A stretch of DNA of 7,719 nucleotides, taken from an uncultured bacterium. Lineage in GTDB: Bacteria > Bacteroidota > Bacteroidia > Bacteroidales > Bacteroidaceae. The number at the start of each line of letters is the position of its first letter. Within the stretch, counting starts at the first letter, position 1. The position numbers were made by a program, and so were the translations under genes. The DNA is taken from contig CAJMQV010000088.1 in assembly GCA_905215575.1 (NCBI GenBank), positions 1-7,719 on the forward strand, given 5' to 3'. Below are positions 1 to 6,704 of this stretch, in pieces. The notes below the pieces were generated by a model that saw only the letters and a program-made list of their open reading frames with translations, was not told the DNA's origin and did no database searches.

Positions 1-45
1 TAATATCATCATTCTCATACTGGATTGCAGAGTGTTTGATGGTAG

Positions 46-1083
46 TTGCAGGGACTTGGCGCTGCCATGGTGATGAGCGTAAACGGCTCTTTGGTACGTC
101 TGATTTATCCGAAGAAGCATTTGCCTAAAGGCTTCGGATTGAATGCCATGGTGGTGGCATTGGCCGCAGTGACCGGTCCGACGCTGGCAGCTGCTATCCT
201 GGCTGTCGCTTCGTGGCCCTGGCTGTTTGCCATTAACATCCCTGTGGGTCTGGTTACTTTCTACTTTGCCTGGAAATATCTGCCCGATAATCCTACCCGT
301 ATTGAAGGACGCCGTTTTGATTATCGTTCGGCTTGTATGAATGCGCTTACTTTCGGGCTTTTTATCGGAACATTAGAAGCTTATGCTCATGGTGCGGCCC
401 TGACTTGGGTGTTTGTCGGACTGGTATTGTTAGCTGTTGTAGGTACACTTTTCGTGCGCCTGCAGTTGTCCCAGCCTTATCCCATGCTTCCTTTTGATTT
501 GTTGCGCATACCGGTTTTCAGTCTGTCGGTCATGACAAGCATCTGTTCTTTCACATCTCAGATGTTGGCCATGGTGTCCATTCCTTTTCTGTTGCACCAT
601 TCTTTTGGTTTCGATGCCGTGCGTACCGGTCTGTTTATGACAGCCTGGCCACTGGTTATCGTGTTTGCCTCGCCTGTAGCCGGTTTCTTGGTCGGCAGGA
701 TTCACGCGGGATTGTTGGGAACTGTCGGTTTGCTGATTATGAGTTGCGGCTGTTTCCTGTTGTCAACAATGCCGGTTTCTGCCCCTCAGATTCTGTTAAT
801 TGCCGGACTGATGTTGTGCGGTTTGGGCTTCGGACTGTTTCAGTCGCCCAACAACCACCTGATGCTCAGTTCCGCTCCTGCCTATCGTAGTGGAGGAGCA
901 AGCGGCATGCAGGCTACGGCCCGCCTCGTGGGACAGACAACAGGAGCTACTTTGGTTGCCTTGATGTACCATCTCACTCCAGATTCGGCTCCCCATAATG
1001 CCCTGATGCTGGCAGGCATACTGACTCTGGTTGGCGCATGCGTTTCAGCTTCTCGTATGAAGGCACAGCGTGTGCTTCCTTAG
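46..1083 (+). CDS. MFS transporter, DHA2-type (drug:H+ antiporter), 3' part; reading frame appears broken at its 5' end
   Basis: This is the C-terminal 345 residues or so of a 14-helix major facilitator of the DHA2 (EmrB/QacA-like) group, an inner-membrane proton antiporter that usually exports drugs or other small toxic molecules. Family marks visible are LQGLGAAM at the very start (end of the RxxQGxGaA motif), a GPTLAAAIL motif C around residue 45, WLFAINIPVG just after it, and a late ARLVGQTTGATL segment. About ten hydrophobic helices can be counted. The open frame begins at a TTG directly after an in-frame TAG at 43-45, in the middle of a conserved motif, so 46 is not a natural start. Bases 3-50 in another frame read ISSFSYWIAECLMVVA, which suits the preceding helix, so a small deletion seems to have joined two frames. 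The rest of the gene lies upstream of the window. The substrate cannot be told. The family call is firm; whether the gene is intact is not. Confidence 0.85.
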   Translation: MQGLGAAMVMSVNGSLVRLIYPKKHLPKGFGLNAMVVALAAVTGPTLAAAILAVASWPWLFAINIPVGLVTFYFAWKYLPDNPTRIEGRRFDYRSACMNALTFGLFIGTLEAYAHGAALTWVFVGLVLLAVVGTLFVRLQLSQPYPMLPFDLLRIPVFSLSVMTSICSFTSQMLAMVSIPFLLHHSFGFDAVRTGLFMTAWPLVIVFASPVAGFLVGRIHAGLLGTVGLLIMSCGCFLLSTMPVSAPQILLIAGLMLCGLGFGLFQSPNNHLMLSSAPAYRSGGASGMQATARLVGQTTGATLVALMYHLTPDSAPHNALMLAGILTLVGACVSASRMKAQRVLP

Positions 1084-1144
1084 ACATTTTCTATTTTTAA
1101 CAAGGTACATGGGGAGAGCCCTCCTGATTGCCGAAAAAAAACAT

Positions 1145-1152
1145 TATATTTG
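1145..1152 (+). promoter_or_regulatory. Bacteroides-type -7 promoter element (TATATTTG) for the methyltransferase-kinase-activator cluster
   Basis: TATATTTG matches the TAnnTTTG -7 consensus of the main Bacteroidetes sigma factor, and it lies 24 bases before the ATG at 1177 behind an A-rich run. A -33 TTTG box at the usual spacing is not clear. If the element is used, transcription starts near 1158-1160, which excludes the TTG at 1150 as a start codon. Confidence 0.6.
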
Positions 1153-1176
1153 CGATTATATAAAAAGTATATTTTC

Positions 1177-1911
1177 ATGAACACCACAGTATTGGATTCC
1201 ACTTCCGACCCGATGGGAACGGCGTTGCAGGAGTATATGAAAAAGGGGAAAGCTTCTAAATTACGCGTGCTTTCTTCTTTGTTTGACGAAGATGAGTTGC
1301 CCGTACCTATGTTGTTCCGTAAGGAAAAAGACATGTCGGATATAGAGCGCACCGCATTGGACTTGGCTCAGGGACGTGTGCTCGATGTGGGAGCCGGTGC
1401 CGGTTGTCATAGTCTGGTCTTGCAGGATAAGGGTTTGGAGGTTACTGCCATAGACATTTCTCCGCTGTCGGTACAGGTGCAGCAGGAGAGAGGAGTGCGT
1501 GATGCCCGTCTGATAAATCTGTTCGATCCGACGTTTGCCGAGCAATACGATACCATCCTGTTTCTGATGAACGGATCGGGAATCGTGGGAAAACTGGAGA
1601 ACATGCCGGCATTTTTCAATAAAATGAAGCTTTTACTTTCCGAGGGAGGACGAATTTATATGGATTCGTCAGACCTGCGTTATATTTTTGAGAACGAGGA
1701 CGGAAGTCTGGACATCGATTTGAACGCGGCCTATTATGGCGAGGTGGATTTCCAGATGAAGTATAAGAATATTTCCGGTCCGAAGTTCGACTGGCTTTAT
1801 GTGGACTTTGAAACATTATCTTATTATGCTTCAGAATACGGCTTTGTAGCGACCAAGATTCTCGAAGGCAGCCATTACGACTATCTTGCTTGTATAGAAC
1901 GACAGAAATAA
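1177..1911 (+). CDS. Class I SAM-dependent methyltransferase, substrate unknown
   Basis: This 244-residue cytosolic protein has a Rossmann-type methyltransferase fold. Motif I is VLDVGAGAG (residues 68-76), the glycine loop that holds S-adenosylmethionine. VTAIDIS follows at 89-95, with D93 placed to bind the ribose hydroxyls, and YDTILFLMNG (from 124) occupies the motif IV strand. The C-terminal part, rich in Tyr and Asp, has no motif I can tie to a substrate. The ATG at 1177 was chosen over a TTG at 1150 because the TTG lies inside the likely promoter element. The stop is only 10 bases before the kinase start, with the kinase's GGAGG between them, so the two are almost certainly co-transcribed. 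A methyltransferase heading a phosphorelay operon is unusual: it might modify a small metabolite or a component linked to the signal, but nothing in the sequence settles this. Confidence 0.85.
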   Translation: MNTTVLDSTSDPMGTALQEYMKKGKASKLRVLSSLFDEDELPVPMLFRKEKDMSDIERTALDLAQGRVLDVGAGAGCHSLVLQDKGLEVTAIDISPLSVQVQQERGVRDARLINLFDPTFAEQYDTILFLMNGSGIVGKLENMPAFFNKMKLLLSEGGRIYMDSSDLRYIFENEDGSLDIDLNAAYYGEVDFQMKYKNISGPKFDWLYVDFETLSYYASEYGFVATKILEGSHYDYLACIERQK

Positions 1912-1916
1912 GGAGG
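1912..1916 (+). promoter_or_regulatory. Ribosome binding site (GGAGG) that fixes the kinase start
   Basis: GGAGG lies directly after the methyltransferase stop and 5 bases before the ATG at 1922. It favours that ATG over the overlapping TTG at 1919. Such a strong site stands out in this window, where the other genes have weak or no such motif. Confidence 0.65.
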
Positions 1917-1921
1917 GATTG

Positions 1922-4414
1922 ATGAAACTGGGAACTTCCATAAAGGTGACTTTTGGTTATGTGGTCCTCATTCTGTTGCTGATGGTATCCATCTTTTATA
2001 TCTATAACAAGCTGGTATTGTTGGAACGGTCGCAACAGGCAGAGCAAACCATTACAGAGCGGCGTCGTGCGGTCAATACGGTAGTGAGTCGTCTGTATGA
2101 AGCCGAGATCGTGGCTCAGTATGTCAGTATCGGCCAGATTCCGAACTCTCAGGCTTATCAGGAAGCCATGCGGCAGGCTTGTCAGGCCATAGATTCGTTG
2201 CGCGTGGTGTTTACGGACGAAGAACAGCGCTTGCGTCTTGACACCCTGAAGGATCTGTTGGGGCAAAAGGAAAAGAATATGCGTTCGCTGCTCCGTCTGA
2301 TGACCGACACCAAAGAGAATCAGGCTTACAAGACTCAGATAAAGAAGATGATTGCCCAGCAGGACACGGTGGTGAGCCAGCCGAAAATCCAGAAGAAGGT
2401 AATTACGAACAACCAGTCCTATGTGGTGAAGCAGAAAAAGAAGAAACGCTTCTTTCAGCGCCTGGCCGAAGCTTTTTCTCCGGCCAAGGAAGATTCCACA
2501 GAAGTGAATAAGGTGGTGCAGGAAGTCTATATCGACACTGTGCAGCAGGAAGCCTATAATGCCGCCGATACCTTGGTGAATATTCTGCAGCGGGCAGAGG
2601 ACAGTGTTCTGATGCAGAAGTCGCGTCGCACCGATCTGATCCGCAACCGTCTGAAAGAACAGCAGGCGGCCGGTGCCTTGCTTAGCTTGAAAGTGACTCA
2701 AATGCTGGAAACCATCGAACAGGAAGAACAGCAGCTTCTCAACCGGAGAATGCAGCGTGAGGCGGAAATCCGTCAGAAGGCGATCTCCACTCTTGCCATC
2801 ATTTCAGTTTCGGCTGTGTTGTTGGCTTTGGTTTTCTCTTTTATCGTATGGAGGGATATTACGCAAAGCAATCATTACCGGAAAGAGTTGGAAAAGGCGA
2901 AAAAACGTGCCGAAGACTTGTTGCTGGTGCGTGAGCGGTTGATGCTTACCATCACGCACGATATCAAGGCACCCGTAGGGTCTATTTTAGGATATATAGA
3001 TTTGCTTTCACGTCTGCTCAAGGAAAAGCGTTCCCAATTCTATCTGGAGAACATGCGCAGCTCAGCGCAGCATCTGCTCCGGCTGGTCACTTCGCTGCTT
3101 GATTTTCATCGGTTGGATGCCAACAAGATGGATATTCAGAATGTGGCCTTCAATCCCAAGCAGCTTTTTGACACTCTGTTTACCAGTTTTGTGCCGTTGG
3201 CGCATAAGAAAGGACTGGAAATCACAGCCGATCTGGACGAAGCGCTGAATGCCAGCTTTGCGGGCGATCCTTTCCGTATCCGTCAGATTACAGATAACTT
3301 GTTGAGTAACGCTCTGAAATTTACGGAAAAGGGAGGAATCACGCTTCAGGTGAAACTTGAAGAGCCTTTGATGCACATTGCCGTGAAAGATACCGGTTGC
3401 GGCATGTCGCTTGAGGAACAGAAGAAAGTGTTCCAGGCATTTACCCGTCTTTCCAGTGCGCAGGGGCAGGAAGGATTTGGTTTGGGCTTGTCTATCACGC
3501 AGAAGTTGGTGGAACTGTTGGGAGGAAGCATTCGTATAGGCAGTCATGTGGGCCACGGAACTACATTCCATGTTTATTTGCCTTTGCAGCGTGAGTCTTT
3601 GCATCAGAAGCCCGAAGGAGAGATGCCGTTGATGAGAGATAAACTCCGCGTGGTGATGATCGACGATGACCGCATTCAGATGCAGTTGAACCGGGCGATG
3701 TTTGAATCTACTTTGGGCGATCAGAAACTGGAGCTGACCTGTTGCCTGAGTCCCGAAGAACTGTTTGAGGCCTTGAGGAAACAGAATTATGATGTGCTGT
3801 TTACCGATATACAGATGCCGGGAATGAACGGCTTTGAGCTTCTGAAGTCAGTCCGTGCTCTCACGGGCACTTGCGGACAGACTGTTCCGGTGGTGGCCAT
3901 TACCGCCCGCAGCGATATGAGTGAGCAGGATTTTGTGGCGCACGGATTCGCGGCCAGCCTGTATAAGCCGTTTAATGCCGGCGAACTGGTCAAGACGGTG
4001 GAGCGCGTTTTAGGAATGAGTACCGGTGTGCAGGTCGATGAGCCGTCGGTACAGGCAGAAACGACCGAAGCATCTTTGGATTTCAAGAACCTGTTGGCAT
4101 TTGCTGACGGCGACCGAGAGGCTTCACGCCAGATTCTTGAAACCTTTGTCACCGAAAGTACGCTGAATATGGAACAGATGAGGCAGGCATTAGATCAGGG
4201 AGATATCAGACATGTGGGTGAGATTGCCCATAAGATGTTGCCTTCGTATACGATGCTCGGCGCTCAGGAAGTGTGTAAGGTGCTGAAGGTGCTGGAAACG
4301 AAACGCACCATGACCACCATGGACGAAGAAGAAAAAGAGAAGATCAGAAACCTGATATTGCAGGTTCAGGATATAATAAAGCAAGGAGAGCATGAAGTCT
4401 CCCTGTTATCATAA
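1922..4414 (+). CDS. Membrane hybrid sensor histidine kinase with receiver and HPt domains
   Basis: This 830-residue inner-membrane phosphorelay kinase begins with TM helix 1 at about residues 11-28. A mostly helical, Gln/Glu/Lys-rich sensor region (29-287), likely periplasmic, follows, and TM helix 2 lies at about 288-310. HisKA carries H346 in the box THDIKAP. HATPase_c shows N459 and N463 (N box), DTGCGM at 490-495 and GFGLGL at 518-523. The receiver has D581-D583, phosphoacceptor D629 in FTDIQMPG, T661 and K682. A C-terminal HPt domain carries H770 in EIAHKMLPSYTMLG. All phosphotransfer and ATP-binding residues are present, so the protein should pass phosphate H346 to D629 to H770 and on to the activator encoded 3 bases downstream. 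The sensor region matches no ligand-binding fold I recognise and includes a KKKKR stretch at 172-176. The ligand is unknown. Architecture is certain; the exact partner is inferred from adjacency. Confidence 0.93.
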   Translation: MKLGTSIKVTFGYVVLILLLMVSIFYIYNKLVLLERSQQAEQTITERRRAVNTVVSRLYEAEIVAQYVSIGQIPNSQAYQEAMRQACQAIDSLRVVFTDEEQRLRLDTLKDLLGQKEKNMRSLLRLMTDTKENQAYKTQIKKMIAQQDTVVSQPKIQKKVITNNQSYVVKQKKKKRFFQRLAEAFSPAKEDSTEVNKVVQEVYIDTVQQEAYNAADTLVNILQRAEDSVLMQKSRRTDLIRNRLKEQQAAGALLSLKVTQMLETIEQEEQQLLNRRMQREAEIRQKAISTLAIISVSAVLLALVFSFIVWRDITQSNHYRKELEKAKKRAEDLLLVRERLMLTITHDIKAPVGSILGYIDLLSRLLKEKRSQFYLENMRSSAQHLLRLVTSLLDFHRLDANKMDIQNVAFNPKQLFDTLFTSFVPLAHKKGLEITADLDEALNASFAGDPFRIRQITDNLLSNALKFTEKGGITLQVKLEEPLMHIAVKDTGCGMSLEEQKKVFQAFTRLSSAQGQEGFGLGLSITQKLVELLGGSIRIGSHVGHGTTFHVYLPLQRESLHQKPEGEMPLMRDKLRVVMIDDDRIQMQLNRAMFESTLGDQKLELTCCLSPEELFEALRKQNYDVLFTDIQMPGMNGFELLKSVRALTGTCGQTVPVVAITARSDMSEQDFVAHGFAASLYKPFNAGELVKTVERVLGMSTGVQVDEPSVQAETTEASLDFKNLLAFADGDREASRQILETFVTESTLNMEQMRQALDQGDIRHVGEIAHKMLPSYTMLGAQEVCKVLKVLETKRTMTTMDEEEKEKIRNLILQVQDIIKQGEHEVSLLS

Positions 4415-4417
4415 AAT

Positions 4418-5773
4418 ATGGGAATAATGAAATCCATTTTAATTGTAGAAGACGATTTGACATTCTCTACCATGTTGAAGACCTGGTTAGGGAAAAGAGG
4501 CTTTGCCGTGGATACGGCGAGCAATAACGCACGTGCCCGCAAAATCCTGCATCAGCAGGAATATGATTTGGTGCTGTCCGATCTCCGCTTGCCCGACGAA
4601 GACGGTCTTTATCTGTTGTCCTGGCTGCGCAGCATGGGTAACAACACACCATTTATTATCATGACCAGCTATGCCGAAGTGCAGAATGTGGTGGATGCCA
4701 TGAAACAGGGAGCCAGCGACTATATAGCCAAACCGGTTCAGCCCGATATACTTCTGAAAAAGATTGATGATGCACTGAATGCTCCTGTGCCCGACGTCAG
4801 CAAACTGGATTCGGCGCAAAGCGAGGCCGATCATGAATCTTATGCGAATAATTTTCTGGAAGGCGAAAGCGAGGCCGCGCGCATGCTCTATAATTATGTG
4901 CGTCTGGTGGCACCGACTCCGATGTCGGTACTCATCAATGGAGCAAGTGGTACGGGTAAGGAATATGTGGCCCACCGTATTCATCAGCTCAGTAAACGGG
5001 CGGACAAGCCATTCGTTGCCATTGACTGCGGTGCTATGCTCAAGGAACTGGCCGCTTCTGAATTTTTCGGTCATGTGAAAGGTTCGTTTACCGGAGCGGT
5101 AACCGACAAGACCGGCGCTTTCGTAGAGGCTAACGGCGGAACCTTGTTCCTGGACGAGGTGGGAAATCTGAGCTATGATGTACAGGTGCAGTTGCTGCGT
5201 GCCATTCAGGAGCATCGTATCCGTCCGGTGGGATCTACTCAGGAGATAGAAGTGGACGTACGCCTCGTTTGTGCCACAAACGAGAATCTGGAACAGGCTA
5301 TTGCCAACGGGCAATTCCGTGAAGACCTGTATCACCGTATCAATGAGTTTACATTGAAAATGCCGGCACTGAAGGACCGTCAGGAAGATATTCTGCTTTT
5401 TGCCAATTTCTTTCTTGATCAGGCAAACCGTGAACTCGACAAGGATCTGATCGGTTTTGATATGAATGCCGAGCGTGCCTTGCAGACTTATTCCTGGCCG
5501 GGCAATTTGCGTCAGATGAAAAATGTGATAAAACGTGCCACTTTGCTGGCAAAAGGAGATTTCATCACACGTGAAGATTTGGGAGAGCAGCTTACGGAAG
5601 TGCGTCCTGTCGCCACGCAGAACACTTTTGCCCTGCACGATGCCGTATCGGAAAAAGAGCGCATACTCCAGGCACTTCAGGCTACGAACAATAACAAGAG
5701 CAAGGCTGCCCAACTATTAGGCATTGACCGGAAAACACTGTATAATAAACTCAAACTTTACCAGCTGTCCTGA
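4418..5773 (+). CDS. NtrC-family sigma-54-dependent response regulator (REC-AAA+-Fis HTH)
   Basis: This cytosolic enhancer-binding activator uses ATP hydrolysis to open promoters bound by RpoN RNA polymerase. Numbering from 4418, the receiver has E11/D12/D13, phosphoacceptor D55 in LSDLRLPDEDG, a Thr in IIMTSY and K105 in IAKPV. The AAA+ domain has Walker A GASGTGKE (175-182), the sigma-54-contacting loop GSFTGA (222-227, a variant of GAFTGA), Walker B LFLDE with D246/E247, and arginine-finger residues R301 and R307 in REDLYHR. A Fis-type helix-turn-helix (about 412-451, NKSKAAQLLGIDRKTLYNKL) ends the protein. At 451 residues it has the normal length of the family. The ATG at 4427 (MKSILIVEDD) is an equally good start. 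D55 should receive phosphate from the kinase HPt H770. Likely targets are the two sigma-54-type promoters downstream in this window (inference). Confidence 0.95.
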   Translation: MGIMKSILIVEDDLTFSTMLKTWLGKRGFAVDTASNNARARKILHQQEYDLVLSDLRLPDEDGLYLLSWLRSMGNNTPFIIMTSYAEVQNVVDAMKQGASDYIAKPVQPDILLKKIDDALNAPVPDVSKLDSAQSEADHESYANNFLEGESEAARMLYNYVRLVAPTPMSVLINGASGTGKEYVAHRIHQLSKRADKPFVAIDCGAMLKELAASEFFGHVKGSFTGAVTDKTGAFVEANGGTLFLDEVGNLSYDVQVQLLRAIQEHRIRPVGSTQEIEVDVRLVCATNENLEQAIANGQFREDLYHRINEFTLKMPALKDRQEDILLFANFFLDQANRELDKDLIGFDMNAERALQTYSWPGNLRQMKNVIKRATLLAKGDFITREDLGEQLTEVRPVATQNTFALHDAVSEKERILQALQATNNNKSKAAQLLGIDRKTLYNKLKLYQLS

Positions 5774-5774
5774 T

Positions 5775-5841
5775 TGTGGAGTATTTCCACAGGTCGGTTG
5801 CATAAATTCCACAATTCCACACTTCGCCCCAGAAGTGTGGA
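5775..5841. promoter_or_regulatory. Cluster of five TGTGGA/TCCACA elements: candidate enhancer (UAS) for the sigma-54 activator
   Basis: TGTGGA or its complement occurs at 5775, 5786, 5808, 5816 and 5836. The first two form a dyad, TGTGGA-N5-TCCACA (5775-5791), and the last two are the arms of the terminator stem. Start-to-start spacings of 11, 22, 8 and 20 bases put most copies on similar helix faces. The cluster lies about 75-140 bases before the predicted start of the next transcript, where NtrC-type proteins usually bind. That the adjacent activator binds it is inference. Confidence 0.5.
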
Positions 5842-5849
5842 TTTTTTTT
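5816..5849 (+). terminator. Intrinsic terminator of the methyltransferase-kinase-activator cluster
   Basis: CCACACTTC (5817-5825) pairs perfectly with GAAGTGTGG (5832-5840) around a GCCCCA loop. An outer T-A pair (5816/5841) adds one step, and eight T follow at 5842-5849. It lies 43 bases after the activator stop. The stem arms also carry two of the TGTGGA elements, so terminator and candidate enhancer overlap. Confidence 0.88.
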
Positions 5850-5887
5850 ATTCTTGAAAATCAGTGTGTTACTACTTTCTGGCATGT

Positions 5888-5904
5888 TTGGCACGTCGGT
5901 TGCA
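5888..5904 (+). promoter_or_regulatory. rpoN-dependent: Sigma-54 (RpoN) -24/-12 promoter for the repeat-protein gene
   Basis: TTGGCACG-N4-TTGCA fits the YTGGCACG-N4-TTGCW consensus almost completely. GG at 5890-5891 and GC at 5902-5903 are exactly 10 bases apart, as sigma-54 requires. The predicted start is near 5915, leaving an A-rich leader of about 44 bases before the ATG at 5959. An NtrC-type activator gene ends 115 bases upstream, which makes a chance match unlikely. Confidence 0.88.
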
Positions 5905-5958
5905 TGATATTTAGCAGAACAAGCAAACAAGAAAATATAAACTAAAAACGATAAGATT

Positions 5959-6456
5959 ATGAAAAAGTTATTTGTAGCAGTAGCAGCAGTGATGGTAGTA
6001 AGTGCAACAGCATTTTCAAACAATAACAAGATGACAAACAAGGGAGTTGATGAACCGGATACTGTTGTAGTAGATTCTAATAAAACACGAGCATTAGTAG
6101 ACGACACCGTAACTTCAGACACTGTAGTAACCGCAGATGAAAGCGCCTTTGCTTTGGCTTTGGCAGACGATACTGTAACTTCAGACACTGTAGTAACCAC
6201 AGATGAAAGCGCCTTTGCTTTGGCTTTGGTTGATGATACTGTAACTTCAGACACTGTAGTAACCGCAGATGAAAGCGCCTTTGCTTTGGCTCTGGCAGAC
6301 GACACCGTAACTTCAGACACTGTAGTTGTTAATACAGAGAAAATAGCTCTTGCTAAAAATGAAGATGAAGTAGAGCCGGATACTACCAATACTGAAAAGA
6401 AGAAAGTGGAAGAAGTAATTGAAAAAGCTGAAAATAAGATTCGTTTTATGGCATAA
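5959..6456 (+). CDS. Secreted acidic protein of 22-residue tandem repeats, function unknown
   Basis: This 165-residue protein belongs to no family I recognise. It opens with a clear Sec signal peptide (MKKLFVAVAAVMVVSATAFS, cleavage likely before NNN) and shows no lipobox cysteine, so export to the periplasm or beyond is expected. The mature part is strongly acidic and is dominated by three full and one partial copies of a 22-residue unit (DDTVTSDTVV... then DESAFALAL), flanked by decayed copies around residues 30-46 and 117-124. A charged Lys/Glu helix (EKKKVEEVIEKAENK) ends it. No cysteines are present. The start is the first ATG after the sigma-54 promoter; there is no Shine-Dalgarno site, only an A-rich leader. 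A longer antisense frame exists only because the repeat unit is a multiple of three. Signal peptide, promoter and composition favour this strand. Expression under the adjacent phosphorelay is likely; a role in envelope stress or adhesion would be a guess. Confidence 0.82.
   Translation: MKKLFVAVAAVMVVSATAFSNNNKMTNKGVDEPDTVVVDSNKTRALVDDTVTSDTVVTADESAFALALADDTVTSDTVVTTDESAFALALVDDTVTSDTVVTADESAFALALADDTVTSDTVVVNTEKIALAKNEDEVEPDTTNTEKKKVEEVIEKAENKIRFMA
6100..6330 (+). repeat. 66-bp in-frame tandem repeat, 3.5 copies
   Basis: Units lie at 6100-6165, 6166-6231 and 6232-6297, with a partial copy at 6298-6330. They differ mainly at third codon positions (for example GACGACACC, GACGATACT, GATGATACT, GACGACACC) and at a few Ala/Thr/Val changes. 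The first and last copies match best over the first 30 bases. This points to duplication by unequal exchange, and copy number may vary between strains. Confidence 0.95.
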
Positions 6457-6546
6457 CCCGCAATATTGGTATTTAGAGGATAACATGATATTAATATATT
6501 CGTTAGGTATGTTTTGAGATTCTATTCTATATTAAAAATCCTCAGA

Positions 6547-6578
6547 GAAAGGTCTTTCCTGTGAAGGAAGGGCCTTTC
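6547..6578 (+). terminator. Likely terminator of the repeat-protein transcript
   Basis: AAAGGTCTTTCC (6548-6559) pairs with GGAAGGGCCTTT (6566-6577) around TGTGAA, with two G-U steps and one extra G-C pair outside. It lies 91 bases after the stop codon. The following T run is short (GCCGTTT), so the hairpin may work less cleanly than the one at 5816. Confidence 0.65.
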
Positions 6579-6704
6579 GCCGTTTATACCTCCTATGTTT
6601 TTAGTGTTCTGGAGGCATTTCTTTTTTTAGTTTTCAGGTGCATTCTTGCTGTAAGGATGGTAATGGACAGTTTTCACGAATTTCTGTTATTGACGTGTCG
6701 GTAA

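Noticed and set aside
1111..1126. GGAG/CTCC hairpin as terminator of the MFS gene
   Set aside because: Only four pairs and no T run after it.
1616..2701. 361-codon - strand frame opposite the kinase
   Set aside because: It lies antisense to well-supported domains, with His/Leu/Gln-rich low-information sequence typical of shadow frames.
4487..5713. 408-codon - strand frame opposite the activator
   Set aside because: It is a shadow of a conserved REC-AAA+ protein; the translation shows no family features.
5775..5841. TTTCCACA-like sites read as DnaA boxes of a replication origin
   Set aside because: They differ from TTATCCACA at one or more key positions, no dnaA/dnaN context is seen, and their position before sigma-54 promoters explains them better.
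6100..6330. CRISPR array
   Set aside because: The repeats are contiguous, in frame and lack spacers; they are protein-coding.
5751..6389. 212-codon open frame on the - strand across the repeat gene, longer than the + strand gene
   Set aside because: It stays open because the 66-bp repeat is a multiple of three. It begins with no credible promoter or leader, while the + frame has a signal peptide and a sigma-54 promoter.
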